From Anadara kagoshimensis (taxonomy: Eukaryota > Mollusca > Bivalvia > Arcoida > Arcidae), in the NCBI GenBank assembly GCA_021292105.1, contig CM037861.1, positions 32,287,674 through 32,351,673 of the forward strand: DNA of 64,000 nucleotides, read 5' to 3'. A program made the translations under genes and the position numbers. Positions 46,945-56,781 of this stretch are shown piece after piece. Within the stretch, counting starts at the first letter, position 1. The number at the start of each line of letters is the position of its first letter. The notes beneath the pieces were generated by a model that saw nothing but the letters and a program-made list of their open reading frames with translations, had not been told where the DNA came from and made no database searches.

Positions 46945-47155
46945 CACCACTGCTGTATCTCAGTTGGTAGAGTGCTCACTCTGTAAGTGGGAGGTCATTG
47001 GTCTGACTCAAGACTAGAAAGTGGTAGACATGGCACGATAAAGAACCCTGCAGTGCAACACACTGGCAAAATTTCTGCACCTTTCCCTATACCTGCTGAC
47101 CTCTCGATATAAGTGAATATTCTTGAATAATTTGTTAAACACCTTTACTCATCTC
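46945..47155 (+). repeat. SINE family A copy with internal deletion
   Basis: Excellent box A region (GTATCTCAGTTGGTAGAGTG, then CTCACTCTGTAAGTGGGAGG). The middle section is missing, and the sequence rejoins at GACATGGCACGATAAAGAAC. Confidence 0.8.
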
Positions 47156-47304
47156 AACTTTTTCTGAATGCTATATTACTGTTCAACAATGTCTCCCTTG
47201 AACACCCAAAACCACCTTGCATCATATTATACTGTCAATCAGTATATTTAAGCACTAAGACAAGAAAATTAGTTCTCAGGGTGTAAAAAGCATAGCAATG
47301 AAAA

Positions 47305-47745
47305 GAGAGTGGATTGGAGTAAATGGTGTTTAACATCTCATTTATATTTACTGTCGCCAGCTTTACGCAAAGGTGCAAAAAATTTGCCTGTATGTTGCAC
47401 TGATGGCATTTTAAAGCAGGGCTCTTTACCATGCCATGCCTACCGTGATACAGGACCTTGTTTATTTCAGGTTCCCATCCGAACTCATTTTATAATGCCA
47501 AGTGAAAAACAGTGGCGGGGCATCAAACCCACAACTTCCAACTTGCAGCAAAGCAATGAAAGGGAGGGAGTAAATGGTGTTTCGTACCCCATTCATTTGT
47601 ATGGAGGTGTTCAATATTGGAGAAAGCTTGAGTATCCTGAGAAAACCACTGACATTTGGCATAGGAACTGACAAACCTATGACAAACCAGGATCTACCCT
47701 AGTGGGATTCAAACCTAAGCAGTGAGAGGTGTCAGGATTCATAAG
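47305..47745 (-). repeat. Abutting family-A and family-B SINEs
   Basis: Family A at 47305-47560 (plus-strand GTTTAACATCTCATTTATAT, AAAGGTGCAAAAAATTTGCC, CAAACCCACAACTTCCAACT). Family B at 47565-47745 (GGAGTAAATGGTGTTTCGTA, AAACCACTGACATTTGGC). Confidence 0.7.
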
Positions 47746-48130
47746 TCCTCGCTCTAGTAAATGGAACTGTTTAAACAAAATGGTACAGACAAAATTTGAA
47801 AGGACAGACAAACCAAAACAATATCCCCTCACCAAAGTTTCTGGTAGGGGATAAAATAAAAAGAAACAATGTTATTTCTGGAAATATTGTTCATTATTTT
47901 ATTGTATATATATATATATACAATTTATACATGTATATGATGACAAAAAGTAACAGTTGAGGAACATATAACAAACAATCTACAAAATTCATACACAAAC
48001 ATACATTTTTATAATCACATGTTCAAATCATATACATATACAGAAAATGTTACCATGGCTACAGATTCTGCAAAAAAGTTTATTGCAAAATCCAGAGAAA
48101 GGAAAAAATATGTTACATTTACACATGTAT

Positions 48131-48349
48131 AGGCAAACAACATTGACCTGTCTGCTTGACCTTTAATTTAAATATATTATAAATGAGGAGATCACATTTA
48201 TTTAGTCTACATAATGAGACCAATTATCATGTGCATTGTGTAAACATTATAATTATCTGTGACTGCAAACACAACATGTGCTGGGTGTATCCTCCTATAT
48301 GACTTCTTAATAAAAGGTCAAGAGGACAGGTCAATGTTGTTTTGCCAAT
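48131..48349. mobile_element. MITE-4 copy with candidate target duplication
   Basis: Left end GGCAAACAACATTGACCTGT. The right end, inverted, is GGCAAAACAACATTGACCTG. ACATGTAT occurs immediately outside both ends (48123-48130 and 48350-48357), a plausible 6-8 bp target-site duplication, although ACATGTAT-like words are common in this DNA. Confidence 0.75.
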
Positions 48350-48873
48350 ACATGTATATCACAATATGGTCCCTCTTAATTTCCTAAAAAGGCATAATCG
48401 TGAAGCAGCAGAGGAAGGATTGAATTATTTCAATGGAAATTACATCATGTCTTAATTTATAATTCATATTTTAGACCTTAGCACTATAAACAAAATTTCT
48501 GGTTAAACATAAACAAATACACATCAAAATAATAATAGTAAACAGTATGAATTATTGTTTAAAAGCCGCATCAGTAGTATTATATAACTATTGCATCAGT
48601 TGTATTTATAAATAACTACTGTAAAACCGCAAACATTTGTGGAGGACTACATTTACTATTTTCATGGGTTATTAAATACCATGAAACTTATGTCATAAAA
48701 AATTTTAATTGTAATGGTCCTCAATGGGACTCATTTTTTACAAAATGCCATTTCATGATTTTTTTTTTACAAATGACTTTTTTTTTATAGAATCACAAGA
48801 CCACAGAATTTTAACCCCATATAAATGATTCTACAGTATACTGAGCTGGCAACTCAAATAGCTATTATAGCTG

Positions 48874-49126
48874 TAGTATCGTCGACCGTCCTAAAATCGA
48901 GAGCGTCCTAAGATTCGAGGCCATTTTTGTTTTCAGTTATTATACGCGAGTATCGTCTCTGCAGTGACGATTTTATGCATTAAAGACAAAATTCAGGTAT
49001 TTACTGTGAAACTATCCAGAAAAATCAGTTGTCTATTTTTCTGCTCTCAAATTCTTGTTGCGTTAGCAAATTTAGTTCGTTTTCTTTTAGAGTCTCGAAT
49101 CACGGACGGTCGAGGATACTGCTGAT
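48874..49126. mobile_element. Palindromic element with GTATCGTCGACCGTCC ends
   Basis: Left GTATCGTCGACCGTCCTAAA then TCGAGAGCGTCC. The right end, inverted, is GTATCCTCGACCGTCCGTGA then TTCGAGACTC. It is richer in CG dinucleotides than its surroundings. Only one copy in the window. Confidence 0.6.
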
Positions 49127-49277
49127 GCGGCCCCTTCTTCTCTATACACAGTATACAGAAGGAAATCTAAAAGCAATCACTGTATTCTAATACCCGGCAA
49201 CTCTGGAATTTCAATTATATAAATGAGCAATTATCACACACATATGGATTAATTTAACAGTATTATGCATAGTAACA

Positions 49278-49400
49278 ACAAATGTGTGTGTGTGTGTTAT
49301 GGTTGAGACGTGTGTGTGTGCATGTATACATGAGTTACATGTGTGTGCATGTTTGAGGCATTAGTGTGTGCATGAGGCATGTGTCTGTGTGTACATTCAT
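49278..49400. repeat. Degenerate (TG)n microsatellite
   Basis: Alternating TGTGTG and CATGTGTG blocks over about 120 bases. Confidence 0.85.
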
Positions 49401-50435
49401 AATTCATACATATAATTATCATAATGTCACTCACTCCGTACACAGCAACAATTAGTAACAATATCATAACACGCTTAATTTATACAAAACATTTTCATGC
49501 AGGCACAGCTATAAGTGTTTAATTCAGTTATTTTTTCAAAGATGATATACTCATTTTTAAAACTTTTGAATTTTAAACTTTACAAATAACAATATTCTCA
49601 TTTCCTTTTTTCTCTAACTTCAATCAGAATAACTGTTGCTATTAAACATCATCCAAAAAAATCAAATTCCTGAGGTACAACATGATTTCTATAGATTATA
49701 TTAATCATGTGGCCTGCTTTAAAAATGAAATTTACATTAGTAGAATCTGTATACATGTAGTTTATAACAATGAAATCAACATTTATTACCATGGTTATTT
49801 ATACCGGTTGTAACAACATGCGGCTTTATATGCCTTCTCTTTGACAAAATAATGGTATGCTGCAGTGATCCCCAAGTGTCCTCTGAAAGTATTGCAAGTG
49901 TCACAATAAATGGTGTATGAATATATGAGGTCAACTATTTTGACTGTTTATCCTGGTTAAAAACTGTGTTCAAAACTCTGAAAGATTTACCCCTTTCTAT
50001 TTAGTCTTAAATACAATTTTATTTACAAGTATTTGAAATGCAACTAAAGAGTGTATCAATATGCAGATTTTGGCACAAATCATTTAAGCATGTTACACAT
50101 TGCCTTGATAAAATAATAAATGTGTTGAAGTGTACTTTTACAAATCTCGGAAAACAAAATTCTATCAGTCACTGCCCTTTGTTAAAAGTTAAAGATTAAA
50201 TACAGAGATATTGGTAGGTCAATTGACAATTAAAAGTACTATATACATGCATATAATATATTGTTAAGTAAATGAAGTCACCTAGCGGTAAAAATAACTG
50301 GCATCTATATTATTCATTACCAATGCTCAGTCTGAGTCTACTCAAGAGGTGGGACATTTTTTCTCTTGGTAAGTGCATGTGACACAATAAATAAATTATA
50401 GTCAATATTGAGGAAATGATGTTTTTACACTTAAA

Positions 50436-50624
50436 TATACAGTCAATCCTCTCTTTAAAGACCACCCAAGGGAACCAGTTAAAGTGACCTTTATAGGCAG
50501 GATGCGACTTATATACAGGTTCAAATAACATGAATAAAGAGCAATCGGAATAAAGTTTTACTGGCCTTTTTAAGCAGGTGGCCCTTATATAGAGGTGGCC
50601 TTTAAGACAGGTTTGACTGTACAT
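50436..50624. mobile_element. MITE-1 copy
   Basis: Starts TACAGTCAATCCTCTCTTTA and ends TTTAAGACAGGTTTGACTGT followed by A. The outer TA is present at both ends. Confidence 0.85.
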
Positions 50625-51217
50625 ACAAATTCTTCAAGTCATACATAAAATAGGAATATTGAGTTATTTGAGTGGCCCTATTTATAACTGTGGACAAAGA
50701 AAATCATATCCGGTTACAACAAAATAATTATACATATAAACACCAATTTATCACCTTTCCAATAACTTACCAATCAATACAAGCATGTACATATAGGAAA
50801 AAAGAAAGAAAAAATATGATGAAAAAAGTAAAATCATATTCACATTACTTAAAGCAAAGAAAAAAAAAAATATAAATTTGCAACCAAAATGAACTTATAA
50901 GCATTTATAATTTAAATAAATCATTGCACCCTGTCCCTTACAAAAAATTTAAAAAGAAAAAAATTCTTATTTAAGGAAAAAATCCATTTCCCGATATACC
51001 ATGAAATAAAGAATTTACAGCTTAATTTTAGTATATTATTTATAATTTTCTCCAGAAAACTGGAATATTATTTATCACTGCGACATTTAGAAAGTCTATC
51101 GTGTATACCGGTAATACAAAACAAATACCATGCACAAGATATACATGTATGTAATGAAAAAGCTAGCATTTAAATTTAAAACTTTTTGTTATTTATATTA
51201 CAATTTTTTATTCAAAT

Positions 51218-51415
51218 GGAGTTCGCCAGAATACCATGTGATCAATACTCCTTAACAATTGAGTGAAGTTTTTTGGGAAACATTTGCGTGGAAATTTCAT
51301 CATAACGTCATTTTCACAGGAAACAAACTAAAGTGATTCCATCTCCAATTGAAATAATTGTTTTGCAGCAACACCATGGGGTATCACCTAGTTCAGTGGT
51401 GAACCCCATTCAACA
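51218..51415. mobile_element. MITE-2 copy
   Basis: Left GTTCGCCAGAATACCATGTG. Right GGGGTATCACCTAGTTCAGT then GGTGAACCCC. The middle has AAAGTGATTCCATCTCCAAT and GAAATAATTGTT as in the 13 kb copy. Confidence 0.75.
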
Positions 51416-52550
51416 AGTGTTCTTGACAAATCTTATATATTGCTAAACTTCTCTGTGACACAAAAATTTGAGAAAAATTAGTGGCAATAAAAATATTTAA
51501 CTGTAAATACATGTGCTGGTTATTCTTGTTTAGTGGAAAGGTATGCAATGGATTTTCCATCATGTTCTTATTTCCTCCAGAATTTCGAAAAAAGACTACC
51601 ATACCTCAATATATGTTGAAGTTTAGGACCAGGGAATACACTATTTCCACTGCTTGTATTAAATTCTGATTCTTAAGCCTATATGCATGTTTTGAGTTTA
51701 AATAACAGTTAAGTTATAGTCTTTATAATGAAAAATTTTAAAACAAAACATAATCAACAATATTTAATTATCAAAATCATTTTCCCCGACATTCAAACCA
51801 ATTAGGTATATTATGTATAAATGAAGGAATTTCTGGTTGGTAAATCCACCTTCGTAAATCAATGTCCAAATCTATACAAAAATTTCAGTCAAGTGGTCAG
51901 TTTAGTCGTTAGTAAATATTTACCAAACTTTATTCATGTTTTGAACTTGTTATAAAAATTATGCATAAATCACTGACATAAACACTGTAATCCCAACCGT
52001 AGATTGCCATGGGTTTAAAATTCCCTAGATCAAAGGTCCAGGACCTATTGATTTTACATTGGGACCTTTGATACGTAAACTGCAAAAGTCTGATAAACCT
52101 GCCATTTTTTCCAGGATAATACTTCTTTTCTATTTTGAAAATATAATTGCACTTGGACCTTTCAATGAAAATACCAGACACTCAAAACTTAATGTGGGAC
52201 CTGCCAAAATTAAAGGCATAAAGTCCTGAACCTTCCAACACATAATTTTGAACCCGTGATTGCACTCACTGATGTCAAGATTTTTTTTGTGACCACAATG
52301 TTCATAAATTTTAATCAAGCAAATTTTTATGGTTTTAGTAAACTTGAAAATTGGGGTTTATCACTTGACAGAACATACATGCTAGCTTTATATAAGAGGT
52401 GGCCCTAATATATAGATGGCCATTTAGGCAGGTTTGACTGATTTTGGCATGTGTAATCTCATATTTCATTCACTTAGACCACAGATATTTAATCTGGAAA
52501 TATTTAATGTCCCTGTTTGTGAATTGTTAAGTTGCTTGTGTAATTTGTAT

Positions 52551-54854
52551 TTAGTCAAAGGTGGCACCACAATTTGGACATCTTCGTTGTCGCATCGCTA
52601 AGCAACACAAAATACCCAATGGGAAGAACAATATGGCACACAGTACGCCCAAGCATGTGTAATCCTCTTCTAAAACACCAACCTACAAATAAACATAGTT
52701 CACTAGTTAATGTGTCAATAAATACCAAATAAACTGCAATATTGACCTGTTTTCTTGACCACCAGTTATTCTTGCTTTGCTCAGTCTGTTTAAATCCCAT
52801 TTTGGTTGTAAGCATCCTTTATAGTGGCCACCGGAGGCCTACTTTTAGAAAATTTCCAAATCCTGAGTGGGGTTCGAACCAACAACCCTTGACTTAGAAA
52901 GCCATTGACAGTACCACTCAGCCATGTCTCCCCCCCCCCCCTTCATGAATGTTGTCACTGTCTCAACAAATACCAGAAAAATGCATGATTGTGTAGCTAA
53001 ATGATATTGACTTGTTTCCTTGAACTTTCACTTTGAATATCAGTGAATATCAATATCATTTTGTTTGCTGAAATTACTTCTGAATAAAGGTAGTTTCCCC
53101 ATGGGGAAAAATGATTAAAATTTCTCAATTTGATCACTAAAATTCCCAAAACAACAATTTTATACTAGCCTTCTTGTCCTTACCCACAAAATGTTAGATA
53201 TTGTCACAATATACATATCTTTGAAATGAGAATCCTAAGATATTGCAAGCAAATCATTATCGGTATGCAGTTTGCTGTATTTCAAAACTTCAAATTTTCC
53301 CATTTAAAAGGCAGAAGGTAGTTTTAAAAAACATAACAAAATCACTGAATATTCTTATAACAGGAGCCACTCAATACATATGTTTTGTTAGAATTGTTAT
53401 CAGTATTTTCCTTATTGTCTTGACTATTGATTCTACATATAGATTTGTGTTTGAAATAAGTGTTTCCGAACATTATAGACGAAAGTGTCCCCAAAATGAA
53501 CCCCAAAGTGAGAAATCCATGTTTAAAATATCGAAACCATCTGTATGATCAAGTTACACATATCCAACGACACAACTACTGTAATTCACCCAAAGTGTGT
53601 TCCTGTGAAGTTTCATAAAGATCTGTAAGATAGCTTTTGAGTAAAAGTGGTGGACAAAAATGTTGGCAGAAGAAATGAAGTAAACTCCATCAGGGATTTT
53701 TCTGACCTTTTTGGGAAAAGGACCTTGGGATGAAATTGAGAAAATGCTCAACAAAAATGTAATTTTGGGAAAAATCACAACATATTAGAAATTCTAGACC
53801 ACTAGAATACTGGTAATAGAACAAATTATATTGGTGTTCACAGCAAAATAGCGCTGTCTCTTTTGTCTCTACATAAATCATCCAGCAAAATGTGGGTTTA
53901 TATAGATTGAAATCGTTATCAGAACGAGATATCCTCCGAATATGATGTTGATGATCTTGTGAAATTTTTTTTCTAAAAAAATTGATAAACATAGGTAATT
54001 GGGAATTTTTTACTACAGAATATTGGGAAAAATTTATGTGTTTTTGCATTGGGAATGGGTCCCTTTACCGGACCCTGTGGATACCCAGAAAAATCCCTGT
54101 CTATATGTGCCTCCCCCACTTAGTTAGTTTGCCTCAAAATCAAGTTGGTGATATAAACTTATTACCGGTACTTACCCTACAGGCAGGACATCCACCAACA
54201 ATAATCACTTGCTGTGCTGGCTGTTGCTGAACTACAACTCCATATTGTTGATAACTGGGCATTGGTCCACCTGGATTGGTGTATCCTCCACCATAATCCT
54301 GTTTGTAGTTTCCTCCTTGTGGATAAGCACCTGGTTGTGGTGGCATTCCTCCAGGGGCGTTGGGAACGGTGCCATATGCTGAAAATTGAAAATAGTATTT
54401 TCACAATGTTGCCTGAAGTACAAGCATAAGTTAAATAAACAATGTTTATTTCTAATTACCGATACTTCATCCAATGATAAATTCTAATTTTGTTCCCAGT
54501 CAATTTTCCTTCTATTGTAACTCATCTGAGGCAAATGTTAGAATGTGGAAACTGTTTCTATATTGATTACTTTATATCATTGCAACATTAATGATTAAGG
54601 TGTGTTCCAAAGGGGTGGGATATGATGTTTTCAGAGGGATACACAATGTTTTTTCCACCCTGATCACATGATTCAACAATCCAATCAAACTACAGATTGT
54701 ATAGTATTTTTTAATGAGGTATAATGACAAGTTTTGTATAATTATATGACTGACAATTGCCTTTACTGCAAACGATGGCAAACTTTACTGGAAAAGAACT
54801 ACTACGGTAGCTCAGTTGCAGGGCTTTGGAAACTTCGGTCCGGCCCGTCGGACA

Positions 54855-54888
<34 letters not shown>

Positions 54889-56148
54889 GTCGTCGGCACA
54901 GGGCTGTCTATGCGTACATGTGTACATGTTTTGGATATGTCAAACTTTTATTGAGATACCGCGATTGCCAACTTTAATCCATGTGTGTTATTAGACCACA
55001 ATGTTTATTGCATGTGAATTAGGTGAAATCTAAGACCAGTAAGACGTTTACTGCTTTTCTAAGCTCCCGTGATATGCTGTTATTAACAATATGCGTTACT
55101 GTCCACGATGCTTCATATTGCACGTCCGCCATATTGTTTACTAACAATCGTGAATTTTCGTATTCCGATGATACACGAATTATAATACAATCATCGCGAG
55201 GTTCAAATAGGAATTCAGGTATCACGAATCACGATATAACTGGATTGGCTTGACGAGGTTCCAATATATTTATGTAAATAAAGATATTAATACCTAAAAT
55301 AAAATTTAATCGCGTTTCTGTATTTTTTAATAAAGAAACAGTTACGAAGTGCGTAGTAGGTAATTTTCAACACCCCGCGTGGAACCTCTTTGATAACAAA
55401 CCGTCACCCTTGACCGACACTCGTTATGGCTTCCGTAATCAACACAGTTACAACCATGCACTTATTATTAAACAAACATACGTTTAAAGAAAGTTATTAC
55501 GATTCGGACTGGGAAACAAAAGAAATAGACACGCGGCACGCGACTACTTAAGTCCACAGGTATTTACTGATTAATAAACAATCACCTGATTATTAGATCT
55601 TACTGTTGTTGACAGGTAAACACGTGATAATTAAGGACAATACACTTAGTGCAGTTTAAAAGACGGACAGACAGACTAGCGGTAGTTTACTTTTGTCGGA
55701 CTGAAAACTGATTTGTCCGTTTAATATTCCTGTTGTAAAGTTGAAAATGTCCGAAAACAAAAATATGTCCAACCGATAATTTTTCACGTCGGTCAAAATA
55801 AATTTTTGTCGGACATGTCCGGCAAATATGACCGTTTCCGGACCCCTGCTCAGTTGGTAGAGTGATTGCTCAGTAAGTGATGGTCGTGGGTTGAAATCCT
55901 ACCGGGCCTGACCAGTGGATGGATGGATGGATGGACTGAATAATGAAATGAAATCTAGTAAAATTTCACTTTTATTGCGATGTCACCAGTTATGGAAGTT
56001 TACATGTTTTACCTAATTTGTCAGCTTCAAAGTTTTCACTTTACTCTGGGGTTGTGATTTGGACATGGATTAGTATGTTTGGTTTTAATTTTTGATTTTT
56101 ACCTGGCTGGCCAACTGTTTCTTGATATGTTGGTGGTGGGGCAGACAT
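52551..56148 (-). CDS. BRI3: Brain protein I3 (BRI3) homologue
   Basis: Small membrane-associated protein of endosome/lysosome membranes in mammals. Coding exons: 56148-56103, 54378-54176, 52682-52551 (TAA), joining in phase to 126 residues (human 125). The N-terminus has a PPTY motif (residues 5-8), the PPxY type recognised by WW domains of NEDD4-family ligases. Residues 16-75 are Gly/Pro/Gln/Tyr-rich and disordered. [16 protein letters not shown] (C79, C82) is followed by a 21-residue hydrophobic segment (93-113, [20 protein letters not shown]) and [11 protein letters not shown] (C118, C121). Two CxxC knuckles flanking a hydrophobic helix match BRI3 and recall the LITAF fold, so zinc binding by the four cysteines is likely. 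An AG acceptor at 56190-56191 implies a non-coding 5' exon further right, not located. Intron 1 carries a hAT-split SINE. Confidence 0.95.
52820..52945 (-). repeat. tRNA-Leu/Ser-like SINE head (BRI3 intron 2)
   Basis: On the minus strand: GGAGACATGGCTGAGTGGTA, then GGCTTTCTAAGTCAAGGGTT and GGTTCGAACCCCACTCAGGA. Box A and box B are near-perfect, but there is no complementary 3' acceptor stem. A poly-C run adjoins the head. Confidence 0.6.
54795..55995 (+). repeat. SINE family A copy interrupted by a hAT element
   Basis: The 5' piece (54795-54818, ending ACGGTAGCTCAGTTG) and the 3' piece (55849 onward, CTCAGTTGGTAGAGTG then GGTCGTGGGTTGAAATCC) form one continuous family-A head once the inserted 1,030 bp plus one copy of CTCAGTTG are removed. 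A (GGAT)4 tract interrupts its body at 55915-55934. Confidence 0.9.
54819..55848. mobile_element. Non-autonomous hAT-type transposon, 1,030 bp
   Basis: Termini CAGGGCTTTGGAAAC (left) and, inverted, CAGGGGTCCGGAAAC (right) are typical hAT ends. The exact 8-bp target duplication CTCAGTTG lies at 54811-54818 and 55849-55856. Subterminal sequence contains repeated GTCGGACAT-type words. A poly-A run (54861-54886) follows the left terminus. No transposase frame of useful length is visible. It lies in BRI3 intron 1. Confidence 0.92.
55994..56095. repeat. Dispersed repeat shared with 63572-63665
   Basis: AATTTGTCAGCTTCAAAGTT, then TTTACTCTGGGGTTGTGATT and GGACATGGATTAGTATGTTT here correspond to TTATTTGTCAGTTTCAAAGT, TTTGCCTCTGGATTGTGATT and GGGCATGGATGCGTATGTTT at 63585 onward. 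Unit identity unknown. Confidence 0.6.
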
Positions 56149-56224
56149 TTTGACTTAACCCTGTTTAGGTAATAATCCTCGCTAGAGTCCTGAAATACTA
56201 CAAAAAAAAAATAAATTGATGATA

Positions 56225-56455
56225 TGATAAAAAAACACTGTTGCTGTAATGTTGTTTAACGCCACATCAACAATTTTTCAGATACTCACAATGAGATCAA
56301 GTTTGTTAATTTCTAAGGATCAATCTACCAACAAGTTTGTGTATGCGTGAGATGTGCTAACATGACATAAGATCTGCCTTGTATTAGTGCCCACTCCTTT
56401 AAGGCTCTTGGGGCAGACAATCTACCACCGCACCACTTAGGCAGCTATGTTGATA
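56225..56455 (-). repeat. SINE family C copy
   Basis: On the minus strand the head is CATAGCTGCCTAAGTGGTGC, then GGTGGTAGATTGTCTGCCCC. The tail is GCGTTAAACAACATTACAGC. Confidence 0.65.
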
Positions 56456-56514
56456 AACAGATTTTTTTAAAATATTTTGAAACTTTGTTAAGAATATTTG
56501 TTGTAGTACATATA

Positions 56515-56600
56515 TTTTGTATCAAGATATAGCCCAATTGGTAGAATGTCAAGACTTCAGTTCCACTTGTTCTGGGTTTGAAGCTAGTCAGAGACTCAAA
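56515..56600 (+). repeat. tRNA-like SINE head fragment
   Basis: ATATAGCCCAATTGGTAGAA, then TGTTCTGGGTTTGAAGCTAG. A box A/box B pair without a recognisable body. Confidence 0.5.
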
Positions 56601-56781
56601 CTGCACACATGTACATAGTTTTTTCCTTGATGTGGTGTCTGCTTGCACTGCTTGCAGATATTATCCAAGAGAGAAAGTGGACTTTTGCAGGTTTCTGTGC
56701 AACAACAACTGCCTTCTGCCTGTCACAATGAACCAATGAAACAGAATATCAAGCCCCCCACCCCCTTAGGATATTTACTAC

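Larger units (their letters stand above)
46380..52540. other. Convergent intergenic region between MLST8 and the BRI3 homologue
   Basis: Contains family-A SINEs (46945-47155 and 47305-47560), a family-B SINE (47565-47745), (TA)n at 47905-47922, MITE-4 (48131-48349), a CpG-containing palindrome (48874-49126), (TG)n (49278-49400), MITE-1 (50436-50624), MITE-2 (51218-51415) and a GGTCC repeat (52010-52260). No gene recognised. Confidence 0.55.

Noticed and set aside
46945..47000. Possible tRNA gene
   Set aside because: Has box A and box B-like sequence, but no acceptor-stem pairing and continues into the family-A SINE body. The same reason applies to 3.8, 17.9, 20.9, 27.7, 43.4, 52.9 and 62.9 kb.
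53243..54049. Open frames on both strands in BRI3 intron 2
   Set aside because: They lie inside the intron between two well-supported BRI3 exons, show no homology, and overlap each other on opposite strands.
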